Positions 1-8,297 are shown, numbered from the stretch's first letter. The stretch is DNA of 64,000 nt from Bradyrhizobium ivorense (GCF_900696085.1 NZ_CAADFC020000013.1:1-64000), one strand, 5' to 3'. The notes: generated by a model not told the origin, from the letters alone. Made by a program: numbers and translations.

Positions 1-337
1 CATGGCTTTCGCACAGCCGTGCCAGCGCCCGGGCACTGCCGACACCCTGGCTCGTGGCAAACAACCACAACGCCAGTTGCAGGCGTGGGCTGACCGGCGC
101 TTGACCCGGACCATGGGCACGCGCCCGAACGGTCCCTTCAAGCGCGCTCAGATCGAGCCTCTCGACATAGGCCCAGATCACGCGTGCCGGATGCTCAGCC
201 GGCAGCAACGCCTCAAGATCGACCGCCCGCAGCTCAACTTGATCGCGGACAGGCTCGCGAAGCCGGGCGCTTCCCGGCCAGTCCCGCGCAACCGCCTCTG
301 CTTCAGGTAGATCACCAAACAGTGTTTCGCGTGACAT
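1..337 (-). CDS. IS1182-like transposase, N-terminal part (runs off the window)
   Basis: Minus-strand reading frame starting at ATG 335-337, preceded by a good GGAGG ribosome-binding site, and still open at base 1. It encodes about 112 residues beginning MSRETLFGDLPEAEA, followed by HPARVIWAYVERLDLS and a segment ending ALARLCESH. This N-terminal pattern is characteristic of IS1182/IS5-superfamily DDE transposases, in which the catalytic domain follows; that part lies outside the window. I cannot say whether the element is intact, and I found no convincing terminal inverted repeat between 338 and 428. Confidence 0.7.
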   Translation of the reverse strand, partial: MSRETLFGDLPEAEAVARDWPGSARLREPVRDQVELRAVDLEALLPAEHPARVIWAYVERLDLSALEGTVRARAHGPGQAPVSPRLQLALWLFATSQGVGSARALARLCESH

Positions 338-428
338 CCGTGCCTCCATCGACCTTGAAAGCAGGGAATCATCCGACTCACGCTTACGCAAACAGAAACC
401 CGCCAAATCACATAGATTCACAGCCTCT

Positions 429-535
429 GAGGTGCGAGCCTTGCAGCGCAATTGCGCTGCTGGGCGAGCCTCGAAGGATGAATCGGCCACCAGCCGGGCC
501 GTGCATCCTTCGAGGCTCGCAAGAGCTCGCACCTC
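429..535. repeat. Intergenic palindromic repeat, family A copy 1
   Basis: Outer arms GAGGTGCGAGC (429-439) and GCTCGCACCTC (525-535) are perfect inverted repeats. An inner 17-bp pair (464-480 with 504-520) is also perfect. A small extra hairpin, CAGCGCAATTGCGCTG, sits at 444-459. The central ACCAGCCGGGCC block and inner arms recur almost unchanged at 40671-40778, so this is a dispersed repeat. With the next repeat it accounts for most of the gene-free stretch 338-776. Confidence 0.85.
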
Positions 536-608
536 CAGCGACAAGGCGAAGCCTTTGCGCGGGGATGACGGGGTTAGTCTGATCCAACTCTCAAACATCC
601 AACTCGGT

Positions 609-710
609 GTCATCACCCGCGCAGGCGGGTGATCCAGTATTCCAGAGGCAGTGGTTATTGAGCCGAGAAGCCGCGGCGTACTGGATCGCCCGGTCGAGCC
701 GGGCGATGAC
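609..710. repeat. Intergenic palindromic repeat, family D
   Basis: An imperfect long inverted repeat runs from GTCATCACCCGC at 609 to GGGCGATGAC ending at 710, with GATCCAGTA near 631-639 answered by TACTGGATC near 679-687. GC-rich hairpins (CCCGCgcaGGCGGG and CCCGGtcgaGCCGGG) cap each arm. Nothing here looks coding. It resembles the folded intergenic elements elsewhere in the window in design, but not in sequence. Confidence 0.75.
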
Positions 711-776
711 AGTTGTGAATGGGACGCAGCTTCGCATTCTCGCGCCAAGGGCGCGCCCCGGAATAACGGAGGAGAC

Positions 777-1520
777 CTAAATCACCACCTCGCGCAGCAC
801 GCGCCGGCAATCCATCTCGTATTCGAGATCGACCACCGGCGGGCGGCAGAAGTGCCAGGTCAGGCCGGAGCGGGTGGCGCCGCGGCGGACCAGTTCGTCG
901 ACGATGACGGGATGGATGTCGTGCACGGTGTAGGCCTGTACGTTGGTGGTCTCCGCCCAGCTGAAGCCGAACTCGGCAAGCCGGCGCTCCATCTCGCTCG
1001 CCGTGAAGCGGACCTTCTCGCGCCACGCCTCGGGGCTGAGATCACGGTAGCGCACGATGCGCTCGGGATAGCTGCCGGCGCCGCCGCGGGCTTCGGCACC
1101 GCCCGCGATCACGAAGGATGGCGCTGTGCTCGCGCTCGGCCGCGTAAACGAAAAGGCGTAGAACGACGGCTCGGACGGCGGATCGATCTCGGGGCAGACA
1201 TTGCTGCGCGCCACCGGGTTGCTGCTGCCGTCATAGACGCCCCACTCCGCGAGCGTCTTGACATAGTGCTGGTTGAAGGCGCGAAAGCCGTCCTCGGTGA
1301 AGGCGGCGGGCGAACGCAGCTCGCAGGCGCAGAACGAGGTCAGCGGCCGCCCCGTACCCTGGATATAGGCCGCGATCCGCGCAAAGCCCTCGGCGAGCGG
1401 CAGCAGGCGGTCGAAGCGCACCCGCTCGATCTCGTAGCCGGCGCTGGCCTGCGCGCCGCTGGAATATTGGAAGACGGCGGGAATGAACCGGTAATTGCCC
1501 GCTGCGAAGTCGCTCACCAT
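777..1520 (-). CDS. Conserved protein of unknown function, distantly RidA-like
   Basis: A 247-residue soluble protein with no signal peptide or membrane segment. The segments GFRAFNQHYVKTL followed by NPVARSNVCP recall the 'FN..Y...P.R' pattern of RidA/YjgF enamine deaminases. The C-terminal half (TNVQAYTVHDIHP ... GLTWHFCRPPVVDLEYEMDC) could be a second degenerate copy of the same fold. This assignment is inference from weak motifs; the active-site arginine of true RidA is not securely placed. The gene lies 132 bases downstream of the RND permease on the same strand, but a terminator separates them, so it is probably its own unit. A role in handling reactive amino or muconate-type intermediates is possible but unproven. 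Confidence 0.6.
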   Translation of the reverse strand: MVSDFAAGNYRFIPAVFQYSSGAQASAGYEIERVRFDRLLPLAEGFARIAAYIQGTGRPLTSFCACELRSPAAFTEDGFRAFNQHYVKTLAEWGVYDGSSNPVARSNVCPEIDPPSEPSFYAFSFTRPSASTAPSFVIAGGAEARGGAGSYPERIVRYRDLSPEAWREKVRFTASEMERRLAEFGFSWAETTNVQAYTVHDIHPVIVDELVRRGATRSGLTWHFCRPPVVDLEYEMDCRRVLREVVI

Positions 1521-1589
1521 GTCTGTTCCTCCCAGATCTTGTCGGGCGCCGCACGTGCTGCCGCCCGAGTTTCGAGGATAGCACGGCGC

Positions 1590-1625
1590 AAAGAAAAGGC
1601 GGCAGTGGCTTTCGCCAGTGCCGCC
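1590..1625 (-). terminator. Rho-independent terminator of the RND efflux operon
   Basis: A 12-bp stem with one mismatch (1598-1609 with 1614-1625) closes a 4-base loop. On the minus strand it is followed by TTTTCTTT (1597-1590). It lies about 28 bases past the permease stop codon, where a terminator for the tetR-adaptor-permease operon is expected. On the plus strand it is followed only by a short T run. Confidence 0.8.
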
Positions 1626-1652
1626 TTTCCTGCGAGCATGAGCTTGGAGGGC

Positions 1653-4600
1653 TCAGGTCGGTTTCAGGGCGCCCGGATGACCGCTGCCGCCGAGATCGAA
1701 ATCGGCGATCTGCTTGGCCCGGTCGGAGCGGGACGCCGCCTCGTGGTCGGTCGCGATCACCGTGTAGACCATCGGCAACACGAACAGCGTGAACAGCGTG
1801 CCGATCGTCATGCCGGCCACCACGACGAGACCGATCGAGAAGCGGCTGGCGGCGCCGGCGCCCGTGGCCGTCAGCAGCGGCAGCAGGCCGGTGACCATCG
1901 CCGCCGTCGTCATCAGGATCGGACGCAGCCGGATGCGGGCCGCCATCTCGATCGCCGAGCGGCGGTCGAGCTTTTCGTTGAGCTGCAGCTCGTTGGCGAA
2001 CTCCACCATCAGGATGCCGTGCTTGGTGATCAGTCCGACCAGCGTCAAGAGGCCTACCTGGGTGTAGATGTTCATGGTCGCAACGCCGAAGAACAGCGGG
2101 ATCAGGGCGCCGACGATCGCCATCGGCACGCTGATCATGATCACGAACGGATCGCGCAGGCTCTCGAACTGCGCCGCCAGCACCAGGAAGATGATGATGA
2201 TGGCGAACGCGAAGGTGACCATCAGCTGGCTGCCTTCGTGGACATATTGCCGGGAGTCCGCCAGGAAGTCGTAGCTGAAGCCGGACGGCAGCTTCTTGGC
2301 CTCACCCTGCAGGAACTCGACCGCCTGCCCCATCGAGACGCCAGGCATCGGCACCGCCTGGAAGGTCGACGAGTTGAGCTGGTTGTAGTGCGTCAGTGCG
2401 TTCGGATCGACGCCGGTCTCGACCGAGACCACGGTCGAGAGCCGCACCAGGGCCCCGGTCGCGCTCGGCACATAGTAGTTGTCGAACGACTCCGGCGCGA
2501 GGCGGGCGGCGCGCGGCACCTGCGGGATCACCTGGTAGGACCGTCCCTCCAGATTGAAGCGGTTGACGTAGTTGCCGCCGAGCAGCGTTGCCAGCGCATT
2601 GCCGATCGACTGCATGGTGATGCCGAGGTCGCTGGCCTTGGTGCGATCGACCTTGACGCGGACCACCGGCTGGTTGAAGTCGAGGTCGCTGTCGGAGACG
2701 ATGAACAGGCCGCTCTTGCGCGCCGCGTCCTTCAGCTTGTTCATCTGGTCGAACACCTGCTGGAAGGTCGCGGTCGAGCTGATCACCATCTGCACCGGCA
2801 GGCCGCCGGGGCCGCCGGGCAGCGGCGGCAGGCTGAACGCAAAGGCGTTGATGCCTTCGATCTTCGACAGCTCGGCCTGCACCAGCGGCTGCAGCGTCTG
2901 CGCACTGCGCTTGCGCTCATCCCACGGCTTCAGCAGCATTCCCGCAAAGCCGCCCTGCGGGCCGGTGATGCCGTTCAGCACGAAGCGCAGATCGGTCTCC
3001 GGAAACTTCTGGAACTCCTTGTCCATCTTGTCGCCGTAGTGGTCGATGTAGTCGATGTTGGCGTATTTCGGCGCCTTGGTCACCGCGAACACGATGCCCT
3101 GGTCCTCCTGCGGCGCGAGCTCCTTCTGCGTGTGCATGTAGAGGAAGCCGACCAGGCCGAGGATGGTCAGCGCGAACAGCGCGGTGATCGGCCGGTAGTC
3201 CAGCGAGCGGTCGAGCATGCGACCATAGCCGCGGGTGATCGAACCGAACACGCGATTGACCAGCCTGGAGAAACGCCCTTCTTCGGCGCTCTTGAGGAAC
3301 ACCGAGCACATCATCGGCGACAGCGTCAGCGCGATCACGCCGGAGACGATGACCGAGCCGGCCAGCGTGAAGGCGAATTCGCGGAACAGCGTGCCGGTGA
3401 CGCCGCCGAGGAAACCGATCGGCGCATACACCGCGGCGAGCGTGATGGTCATCGAGATGACCGGACCGACAATTTCGCGGGCGCCCTTCAGCGATGCCTG
3501 CACCGGTGGCATCCCCTCCTCGAGATGCCGATGGATGTTCTCCACCACCACGATGGCGTCGTCGACCACGAGGCCGATCGCCAGCACCATCGCGAGCAGC
3601 GTCAGCAGGTTGAAGCTGAAGCCGGCGGCCAGCATCAGGATGCAGACGCCGACCAGCGACAGCGGAATGGTGACGACCGGAATGATCACCGAGCGGATCG
3701 AGGCCAGGAACAGGAAGATCACGACCACGACGATCAGCACCGCTTCGCCGAGCGTCTTCTCGACCTCGTCGATCGACGACTGGATGAACTTGGTGGAATC
3801 GTAGGCCACCTTCATCTTCATCGACGGCGGCAAATTGCGCTCGAGGTCCGGGAACAGGGCGCGGACGCCCTTCACCAGGCTCAGCGGGTTGCCCTGCGGC
3901 GTCGCCTTGATGCCGATGAAGATCGCATGCTCGCCGTTGAAGGCGACGCTGGCATCGGTGCTCTGCGCCGCGAGCTCCACGGTCGCGATGTCCTCGATGC
4001 GCACGAAGCCGCCGTCCTTCGACTTCACGATCATGCGCTTGAACTGATCGATGTTCTGCAGGTCGGTGTTGGCCGAGACGTTGGAGACGATGAAGAAGCC
4101 CTTGGTCTGGCCGGCAGCCGCCTGGAAGTTGTTGGCGGCGATCGCAGCCGCGACGTCGTTCGGCGACACGCCGCGGCCGGCCATCCGGATCGGATCGAGC
4201 CAGACGCGCATCGCGAAGGTCTGGCCGCCGAGGATGTCGGCGGAGGCGACGCCGTCGACCGTCGAGAGCACCGGTTGCACGACGCGGGTCAGGTAGTCGG
4301 AGATCGCCGATCCGCTGAGCTCCTCGCTGGAGAAGCCGAGATACATCACCGCGATGGTGTCGCCGGTCGCCTTGGTCACGACCGGGTCGAAGGATTCCTT
4401 CGGGATCAGATATTTGACCGAGTTGACCTTGGCCAGCACCTCGGTCAGCGCCTGGTTCGGATCGTGATTGAGCTTGATGTAGACCTGGATCGTCGAGGTG
4501 CCGAGCACCGAGTTCGACGTCATGTAGTCGACGCCTTCCGCCGAGGCGACGGCCTGCTCGATCGGCGTGGTGATGAAGCCGTTGATCAATTCGGGCGACG

Positions 4601-4760
4601 CACCGGGATACGACGTCGTGATCGTCACGACGGTGTTCGACAGGTTCGGATATTGCCGGATCGGCAGCACCATCGCCGCGCGGAGGCCGATCAAGAGGAT
4701 CAGCAGGCTGACGACGACCGACAGCACCGGGCGCTTGATGAAAATATCAGTGAAGGCCAT
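1653..4760 (-). CDS. RND multidrug efflux permease (HAE1/AcrB type)
   Basis: A 1035-residue inner-membrane proton antiporter. It opens MAFTDIFIKRPVLSVVVSLL, the standard first transmembrane helix and cytoplasmic leader of AcrB/MexB-like pumps. Two repeated halves each contain a large periplasmic loop, and there are about 12 membrane helices. The GLVVDDAIVVVENIHRHLEEG segment in the first half is the conserved TM4 region carrying the proton-relay aspartates. Length matches the family (about 1030-1050). It is the last gene of a tetR-adaptor-permease operon. A 250-base spacer holding a repeat separates it from the adaptor, which is longer than usual for such pairs. No outer-membrane channel gene is adjacent. 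Substrate cannot be read from the sequence. Confidence 0.95.
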   Translation of the reverse strand: MAFTDIFIKRPVLSVVVSLLILLIGLRAAMVLPIRQYPNLSNTVVTITTSYPGASPELINGFITTPIEQAVASAEGVDYMTSNSVLGTSTIQVYIKLNHDPNQALTEVLAKVNSVKYLIPKESFDPVVTKATGDTIAVMYLGFSSEELSGSAISDYLTRVVQPVLSTVDGVASADILGGQTFAMRVWLDPIRMAGRGVSPNDVAAAIAANNFQAAAGQTKGFFIVSNVSANTDLQNIDQFKRMIVKSKDGGFVRIEDIATVELAAQSTDASVAFNGEHAIFIGIKATPQGNPLSLVKGVRALFPDLERNLPPSMKMKVAYDSTKFIQSSIDEVEKTLGEAVLIVVVVIFLFLASIRSVIIPVVTIPLSLVGVCILMLAAGFSFNLLTLLAMVLAIGLVVDDAIVVVENIHRHLEEGMPPVQASLKGAREIVGPVISMTITLAAVYAPIGFLGGVTGTLFREFAFTLAGSVIVSGVIALTLSPMMCSVFLKSAEEGRFSRLVNRVFGSITRGYGRMLDRSLDYRPITALFALTILGLVGFLYMHTQKELAPQEDQGIVFAVTKAPKYANIDYIDHYGDKMDKEFQKFPETDLRFVLNGITGPQGGFAGMLLKPWDERKRSAQTLQPLVQAELSKIEGINAFAFSLPPLPGGPGGLPVQMVISSTATFQQVFDQMNKLKDAARKSGLFIVSDSDLDFNQPVVRVKVDRTKASDLGITMQSIGNALATLLGGNYVNRFNLEGRSYQVIPQVPRAARLAPESFDNYYVPSATGALVRLSTVVSVETGVDPNALTHYNQLNSSTFQAVPMPGVSMGQAVEFLQGEAKKLPSGFSYDFLADSRQYVHEGSQLMVTFAFAIIIIFLVLAAQFESLRDPFVIMISVPMAIVGALIPLFFGVATMNIYTQVGLLTLVGLITKHGILMVEFANELQLNEKLDRRSAIEMAARIRLRPILMTTAAMVTGLLPLLTATGAGAASRFSIGLVVVAGMTIGTLFTLFVLPMVYTVIATDHEAASRSDRAKQIADFDLGGSGHPGALKPT

Positions 4761-4815
4761 CGTGAATATCCGAGTGAACGAGGTCGTTACGAATTCTGTC
4801 TGGTCGGAGCGACCA

Positions 4816-4969
4816 CCTTCTCCCTCTCCCCGTTCTTACGGGGAGAGGGCTGGGGTGAGGGGCTTCGTCCGCGAAGATGCGGTGAGAGATCAGCCCGCGG
4901 AGAGTCCCCCTCACCCGAAATTCAGGCTGTGCCTGAATTTCGACCTCTCTCCGCAAGCGGGGCGAGGTG
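4816..4969. repeat. Intergenic repeat with CTCTCCCC/GGGGAGAG hairpins, family G copy 1
   Basis: Contains the hairpin CTCTCCCCG-ttctta-CGGGGAGAG near 4824-4847, then CCCCTCACCCGAAATTC and a GAAATTCAGGC/GCCTGAATTTC hairpin, and ends CCTCTCTCCGCAAGCGGGG. The same building blocks (CTCTCCC stem, CCCCTCACCC, GAAATTCGACCTCTC) recur at 57699-57830 and partly at 41976-42172. It sits inside the efflux operon between adaptor and permease. Confidence 0.8.
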
Positions 4970-5010
4970 GATCGGAGGTCGCTCTCTTTGCGGAGCCCTA
5001 TCATTGTTAA

Positions 5011-6204
5011 TCAGTAGCGCGGCGGCTCGGCCGGAACCGGCGGCGGCGGATCGGTCGAGATCGCAACCGGCATGCCGGACTGCAGCTTGATCTGTCCGAC
5101 CGCAACGACCTTGTCGCCGGCCTTCAGGCCCTTCAGGATCTCGACATGGCCCTCGGCGCGGTTGCCGGTCTTCACGAAGGTGCGGTCGGCGGTCAGCGTG
5201 GTCTTGCCGTCCTCACCCTTCTTCTCGGTGATCAGGAACACGGAGTCGCCGTACAACGTGTAGTCGACCGCGGTTTCGGGGACGGTGACGACGGGCGGGT
5301 TGTCCGGCAGCACGATCGTGGTGGTCGCGAACATGCCGGGCTTGAGGATCCGATCCGGATTCTGGATCGTCGCCTGGACCCGGATGTTGCGGGTATCGGT
5401 CTGGATCTGCGGCTCGATGGTGGTGATCTTGCCCTCGAAGATCCGGCCCGGATAGGCGTCGACCTTGACCCGCACGGTCTGGCCGACCTTGATCTGCGAA
5501 CTCTGCTTCTCGGTGGCGGTCAGGTTTGCGTACAGCACCGACAGATCGGTCAGCGACACGATCTGGGTGCCTGCGGTCAGGTACTGGCCGACTTCGACCA
5601 TGCGGACGCCGAGGTCACCCTCGAACGGCGCACGCACCAGCTTCTGCGAGATCAGCGCTTCGGTCTTGGCAATACCGGCCTTGGCCTGGTCGTAGGCCGC
5701 TTGCGCGGTATCGACGGTGGATTGCGGCCCGAACTGGCGCGACGCGAGTTGCTTGGCGCGGTCGAGCTGCAGCTCGCCGACGGTCGCCTGCGCCTTGAAG
5801 CTGGCGAGGTCACCCTGCTCCGGGGCGTCGAACAGCTGCACCAGCGGGGTGCCCGCCTTCACATGGCTGCCGGCCGTGAACAGGATGTCGGTGATGCGGC
5901 CCGACACGTCGGTGGTGACGTTGACCTGATGCACCGCGACGAGATCGCCGACCGCGGTGAGCAGGTTCGGAATCAGCTCGGTCTTCGCCTCGACCGCGGT
6001 GACGCTCGCCGGCGGCGGCTTGTTGTTGGCGAAGAACTGCGCGATCATGTGGCTGCGGAAGGCGTTGAAGCCGACGAGGCCGCCGACCAGCACCACCAGC
6101 AGCAAGCTCACGATGATGAACCAGCGCACCATGCGGACCGGACGCTTGGCGGGTTTCTCCTTGATCGGTTGCCCCGAGATGTGGCTTTCGGACTGAATGT
6201 TCAT
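5011..6204 (-). CDS. RND efflux periplasmic adaptor (membrane fusion protein)
   Basis: The 397-residue adaptor bridges the RND permease to an outer-membrane channel. An N-terminal anchor helix (about residues 26-50, WFIIVSLLLVVLVGGLVGF) is followed by a lipoyl/barrel-sandwich half (GRITDILFTAGSHVKAGTPL), an alpha-helical hairpin (ELQLDRAKQLASRQFGPQS), the second half (RAPFEGDLGVRMVEVGQYL) and beta-barrel and membrane-proximal domains (LKPGMFATTTIVL). I chose ATG 6202-6204 because AGAAAG sits at the right distance; a GTG at 6213 would overlap the upstream tetR stop. It follows tetR directly, so the pump is probably co-transcribed with its repressor. Confidence 0.93.
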   Translation of the reverse strand: MNIQSESHISGQPIKEKPAKRPVRMVRWFIIVSLLLVVLVGGLVGFNAFRSHMIAQFFANNKPPPASVTAVEAKTELIPNLLTAVGDLVAVHQVNVTTDVSGRITDILFTAGSHVKAGTPLVQLFDAPEQGDLASFKAQATVGELQLDRAKQLASRQFGPQSTVDTAQAAYDQAKAGIAKTEALISQKLVRAPFEGDLGVRMVEVGQYLTAGTQIVSLTDLSVLYANLTATEKQSSQIKVGQTVRVKVDAYPGRIFEGKITTIEPQIQTDTRNIRVQATIQNPDRILKPGMFATTTIVLPDNPPVVTVPETAVDYTLYGDSVFLITEKKGEDGKTTLTADRTFVKTGNRAEGHVEILKGLKAGDKVVAVGQIKLQSGMPVAISTDPPPPVPAEPPRY

Positions 6205-6205
6205 T

Positions 6206-6907
6206 TCATGCACTTTCTGCAGTTACCGACTTTCCCTGACTCGGTGACGGCTGGCGGCCCAAATGAGTTGAGATTGCGGCTTCGGTAAGTCCGATTCCGC
6301 GCAGGATGAACTGGCAAAGCTGCCGCTCGGCCGCAGCGGCATCGCCGTAGGGGAGACATGGTGTCGCAGGGAGTTGGGTCAGCGCGGCCATCAGCACGGT
6401 GTGATGCGCAAACCAGAACAGGTTGAGCGGCTCGTCGCCGATCTGTGCAGCGTCACCGGCGGCGACCGCGCGCTCGAGCGAGGCGGCGAAGGTCGGGCCG
6501 ATCAGCTTGCCGACCTTGTCGTAGAGCAGCCGCGCGAATTCGCCGTCGTCGAGATGGCTGGTCACCATCAGCCGCATCCGCTGCGCCTCTTCCTGGTCGG
6601 GCGCGTCGCGCAGCTGCATGAAGTGGCCGACCATGCCCTGCACCAGCTCGACCAACGTCGCGGTCGAGGGTTCCTGTCCCAGCAGATGGGCGAGATCGGG
6701 ATCCGCCTCGCATTCCTCGGCAAGGATCTCGGCGTAGAGCGCCGCCTTGGACGGGAAGTGCTTGAACAGCAGGCCTTCCGAAATGGCAGCGGCGGCCGCC
6801 ACGCTCTTGGTCGTGGTGCCGGCGAAGCCGTTCCGGGCGAAACATCGTTTTGCAGCGCTCAGGATCAACTGACGCCGCAAATCACTCGTCATGCGTAAGG
6901 TAGACAT
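6206..6907 (-). CDS. TetR/AcrR-family repressor of the RND efflux operon
   Basis: A 233-residue regulator. Residues about 10-55 form the TetR helix-turn-helix (RQLILSAAKRCFARNGFAGTTTKSVAAAAAISEGLLFKHF split over HTH and recognition helix); the rest is a helical ligand-binding domain. It is the first gene of the operon, and an inverted repeat GTGAGT-N4-ACTCAC lies just upstream, implying autoregulation. Neither ATG 6907 nor ATG 6892 has a clear Shine-Dalgarno, and the palindrome and -35-like hexamer lie so close to the start that the mRNA may be leaderless or nearly so. Stop codon and adaptor start are within a few bases. Confidence 0.9.
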   Translation of the reverse strand: MSTLRMTSDLRRQLILSAAKRCFARNGFAGTTTKSVAAAAAISEGLLFKHFPSKAALYAEILAEECEADPDLAHLLGQEPSTATLVELVQGMVGHFMQLRDAPDQEEAQRMRLMVTSHLDDGEFARLLYDKVGKLIGPTFAASLERAVAAGDAAQIGDEPLNLFWFAHHTVLMAALTQLPATPCLPYGDAAAAERQLCQFILRGIGLTEAAISTHLGRQPSPSQGKSVTAESA

Positions 6908-6914
6908 TTGGGTC

Positions 6915-6945
6915 GTGAGTAATCACTCACTTTACCAAAAGTCAA
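6915..6945 (-). promoter_or_regulatory. Candidate TetR operator and promoter of the efflux operon
   Basis: A perfect inverted repeat GTGAGT-AATC-ACTCAC occupies 6915-6930, and a minus-strand -35-like TTGACT lies at 6945-6940. Any -10 would fall inside the palindrome (TACTCA at 6921-6916), so bound repressor would block polymerase. The site ends 8 bases before the first ATG of tetR. Confidence 0.6.
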
Positions 6946-6971
6946 GGTTCTATTGCACCGCGAAAGTCATT

Positions 6972-7562
6972 TTATATCGGACTGTGGCCGAGAGACCCTC
7001 GGATACGATTCACAATGTAAGTGCCGTCGCGGCTGGACAGCACGCGTTCCAGATTGGCGGCGTCGATCTTCGCGCTCGCGAACCGCGGTCCGGCCGTAAC
7101 ATCCTGTAAAGACGAGGAAAAATCCTCGACCTCGGCCATCGTCGTAATCGCCCTGCTATCCCCTATTCCGCACGCTTTGGCAACGCCGACGAGGTCCGCG
7201 GAGCCGCCGGTGTGGCTGGCCTGGCCGCCGGTCTCGCCATAGGCCTCGTTATCCAGCACGATGATCGAGAGGTTTTTCGGCTGCTGCAAGCCGACGGTGG
7301 CAAGGCTGCCCATGCCCATCAGCATCTCGCCGTCGCCGGTGATCACGACCACCGGCAGCGTCGGCTGGGCCAGCGCCAGCCCGAGCCCGATCATCACCGC
7401 GCCGCCCATGCCGCCCCACAGATAGAAGTTGCGGTCGTGGTCGCCGGCGGCGGCGATGTCGTAGGTGGAGGCGCCGAGGCCGCCGACGGCGATGGCGCCG
7501 CCCCGCTCCTTGAGCAGTTCAGCGACGACGGCGCGGCGGTCGAGGAGATTGGCTTTGCTCAT
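6972..7562 (-). CDS. ThDP-dependent decarboxylase, C-terminal (ComE-like) subunit
   Basis: A 196-residue protein carrying the pyrophosphate-binding half of a thiamine diphosphate enzyme. GDGEMLMGMGSL starts the ThDP-binding motif, which ends at the N of VLDNEAYGETGG about 27 residues later. It matches the small beta subunit of sulfopyruvate/phosphonopyruvate decarboxylases, which work as split alpha/beta enzymes on 3-carbon 2-oxoacids. I used ATG 7560-7562, which overlaps the stop of the alpha subunit (ATGA); a longer frame to 7841 is only antisense or out-of-frame read-through of the alpha gene. Substrate is not established: neither sulfonate nor phosphonate genes are adjacent. Confidence 0.85.
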   Translation of the reverse strand: MSKANLLDRRAVVAELLKERGGAIAVGGLGASTYDIAAAGDHDRNFYLWGGMGGAVMIGLGLALAQPTLPVVVITGDGEMLMGMGSLATVGLQQPKNLSIIVLDNEAYGETGGQASHTGGSADLVGVAKACGIGDSRAITTMAEVEDFSSSLQDVTAGPRFASAKIDAANLERVLSSRDGTYIVNRIRGSLGHSPI

Positions 7563-8092
7563 TTGGTGAAGACCTTTGCCCCGATCAGGCGCTGCGACAG
7601 CAGGACGGCGGTTGGCGTGCAGGCGTTGTAGGCCTGCGCGGCGCCGGCCTCGACGACTTCGCGAACCTCGCCGGGATGCGAGGCGCGCAACACCTTGATG
7701 CCGGCGAGTTCGAGGATGCCTTGGGTGTTGGAGCCCATCGGCACCTGCCAGGGATTGAACTCGCCCCACTCGCCGCGCATCGTCACCAAAGTGAGGAAGG
7801 GAAAGCGGAAGATCTGCACCAGCGACAGCATGTTGATGCAATTGCCGACGCCGCTCGACTGCATCAGCAGCACGCCGCGCTGGCCGCCGGCCCAGGCGCC
7901 TGCCAGCAGCGCCACGCCCTCCTCCTCTGTCGTCAGCGCGATGCCGCGCATCGCCGGGGAGCCGAGCACGCGCTCGATCAGTTCCGAATGGCCGGCATCC
8001 GGCACATAGGGCACCTGCCGCACCTCGAAGCGCTGCAATATGGAAAATATCTCCTCGGGCCAGGAGGCCGCGGTCTCGGCACGGGCATGCAT
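7559..8092 (-). CDS. ThDP-dependent decarboxylase, N-terminal (ComD-like) subunit
   Basis: A 177-residue PYR-domain subunit of a two-chain ThDP enzyme. It contains the catalytic glutamate region (GIALTTEEEGVALLAGAWAGG, around residue 50) that activates the cofactor aminopyrimidine, and SGVGNCINML. Translationally coupled to the PP-domain subunit by a 4-base ATGA overlap. I chose ATG 8090-8092 (GGAAACGCCTC upstream) over a start at 8161, whose extra residues look non-native. Divergent from the P450 at 8298, with a palindrome between them, so both sides may share a regulator. Best described as sulfopyruvate decarboxylase-like; the true 2-oxoacid is unknown. Confidence 0.85.
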   Translation of the reverse strand: MHARAETAASWPEEIFSILQRFEVRQVPYVPDAGHSELIERVLGSPAMRGIALTTEEEGVALLAGAWAGGQRGVLLMQSSGVGNCINMLSLVQIFRFPFLTLVTMRGEWGEFNPWQVPMGSNTQGILELAGIKVLRASHPGEVREVVEAGAAQAYNACTPTAVLLSQRLIGAKVFTK

Positions 8093-8223
8093 GAGGCGTT
8101 TCCGGTTGTCTGACTGTTTGGGCGGACTGTAGAGGGGCGCGCGCTGCCCATCAAAGCGCAATACCGCATATGGCTCTGCGATTTACTCGCACCGCATGGC
8201 GCAGCGCACTGTTCCGCGCCGCT

Positions 8224-8240
8224 CGCAAATTGTATTTGCG
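8224..8240. promoter_or_regulatory. 17-bp palindrome upstream of the P450 gene
   Basis: Perfect inverted repeat CGCAAAT-TGT-ATTTGCG in the 205-base divergent spacer between the ThDP decarboxylase genes and the P450. It is AT-richer than its surroundings and 58 bases before the P450 start, a normal operator position. No regulator gene is adjacent except the efflux TetR downstream of the decarboxylase. Confidence 0.5.
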
Positions 8241-8297
8241 TGGCACGGGCACGCAGCTTACGATAGTTGCACGTGAAACTAATATGGGCATCCGGGA

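Noticed and set aside
2..310. A plus-strand frame at the left edge
   Set aside because: The minus strand reads an IS1182-type transposase N-terminus with a good ribosome-binding site.
651..5090. A 1479-codon open frame on the plus strand over the RND permease
   Set aside because: It is antisense to the well-supported permease gene. Its translation is His/Arg/Asp/Gln-rich low-complexity sequence, as expected from the complement of GC-rich coding DNA.
6972..7841. A longer version of the ThDP PP-domain subunit starting at 7841
   Set aside because: The first 90 or so residues are an out-of-frame translation of the PYR subunit gene; the ATGA-coupled start at 7562 fits the family.
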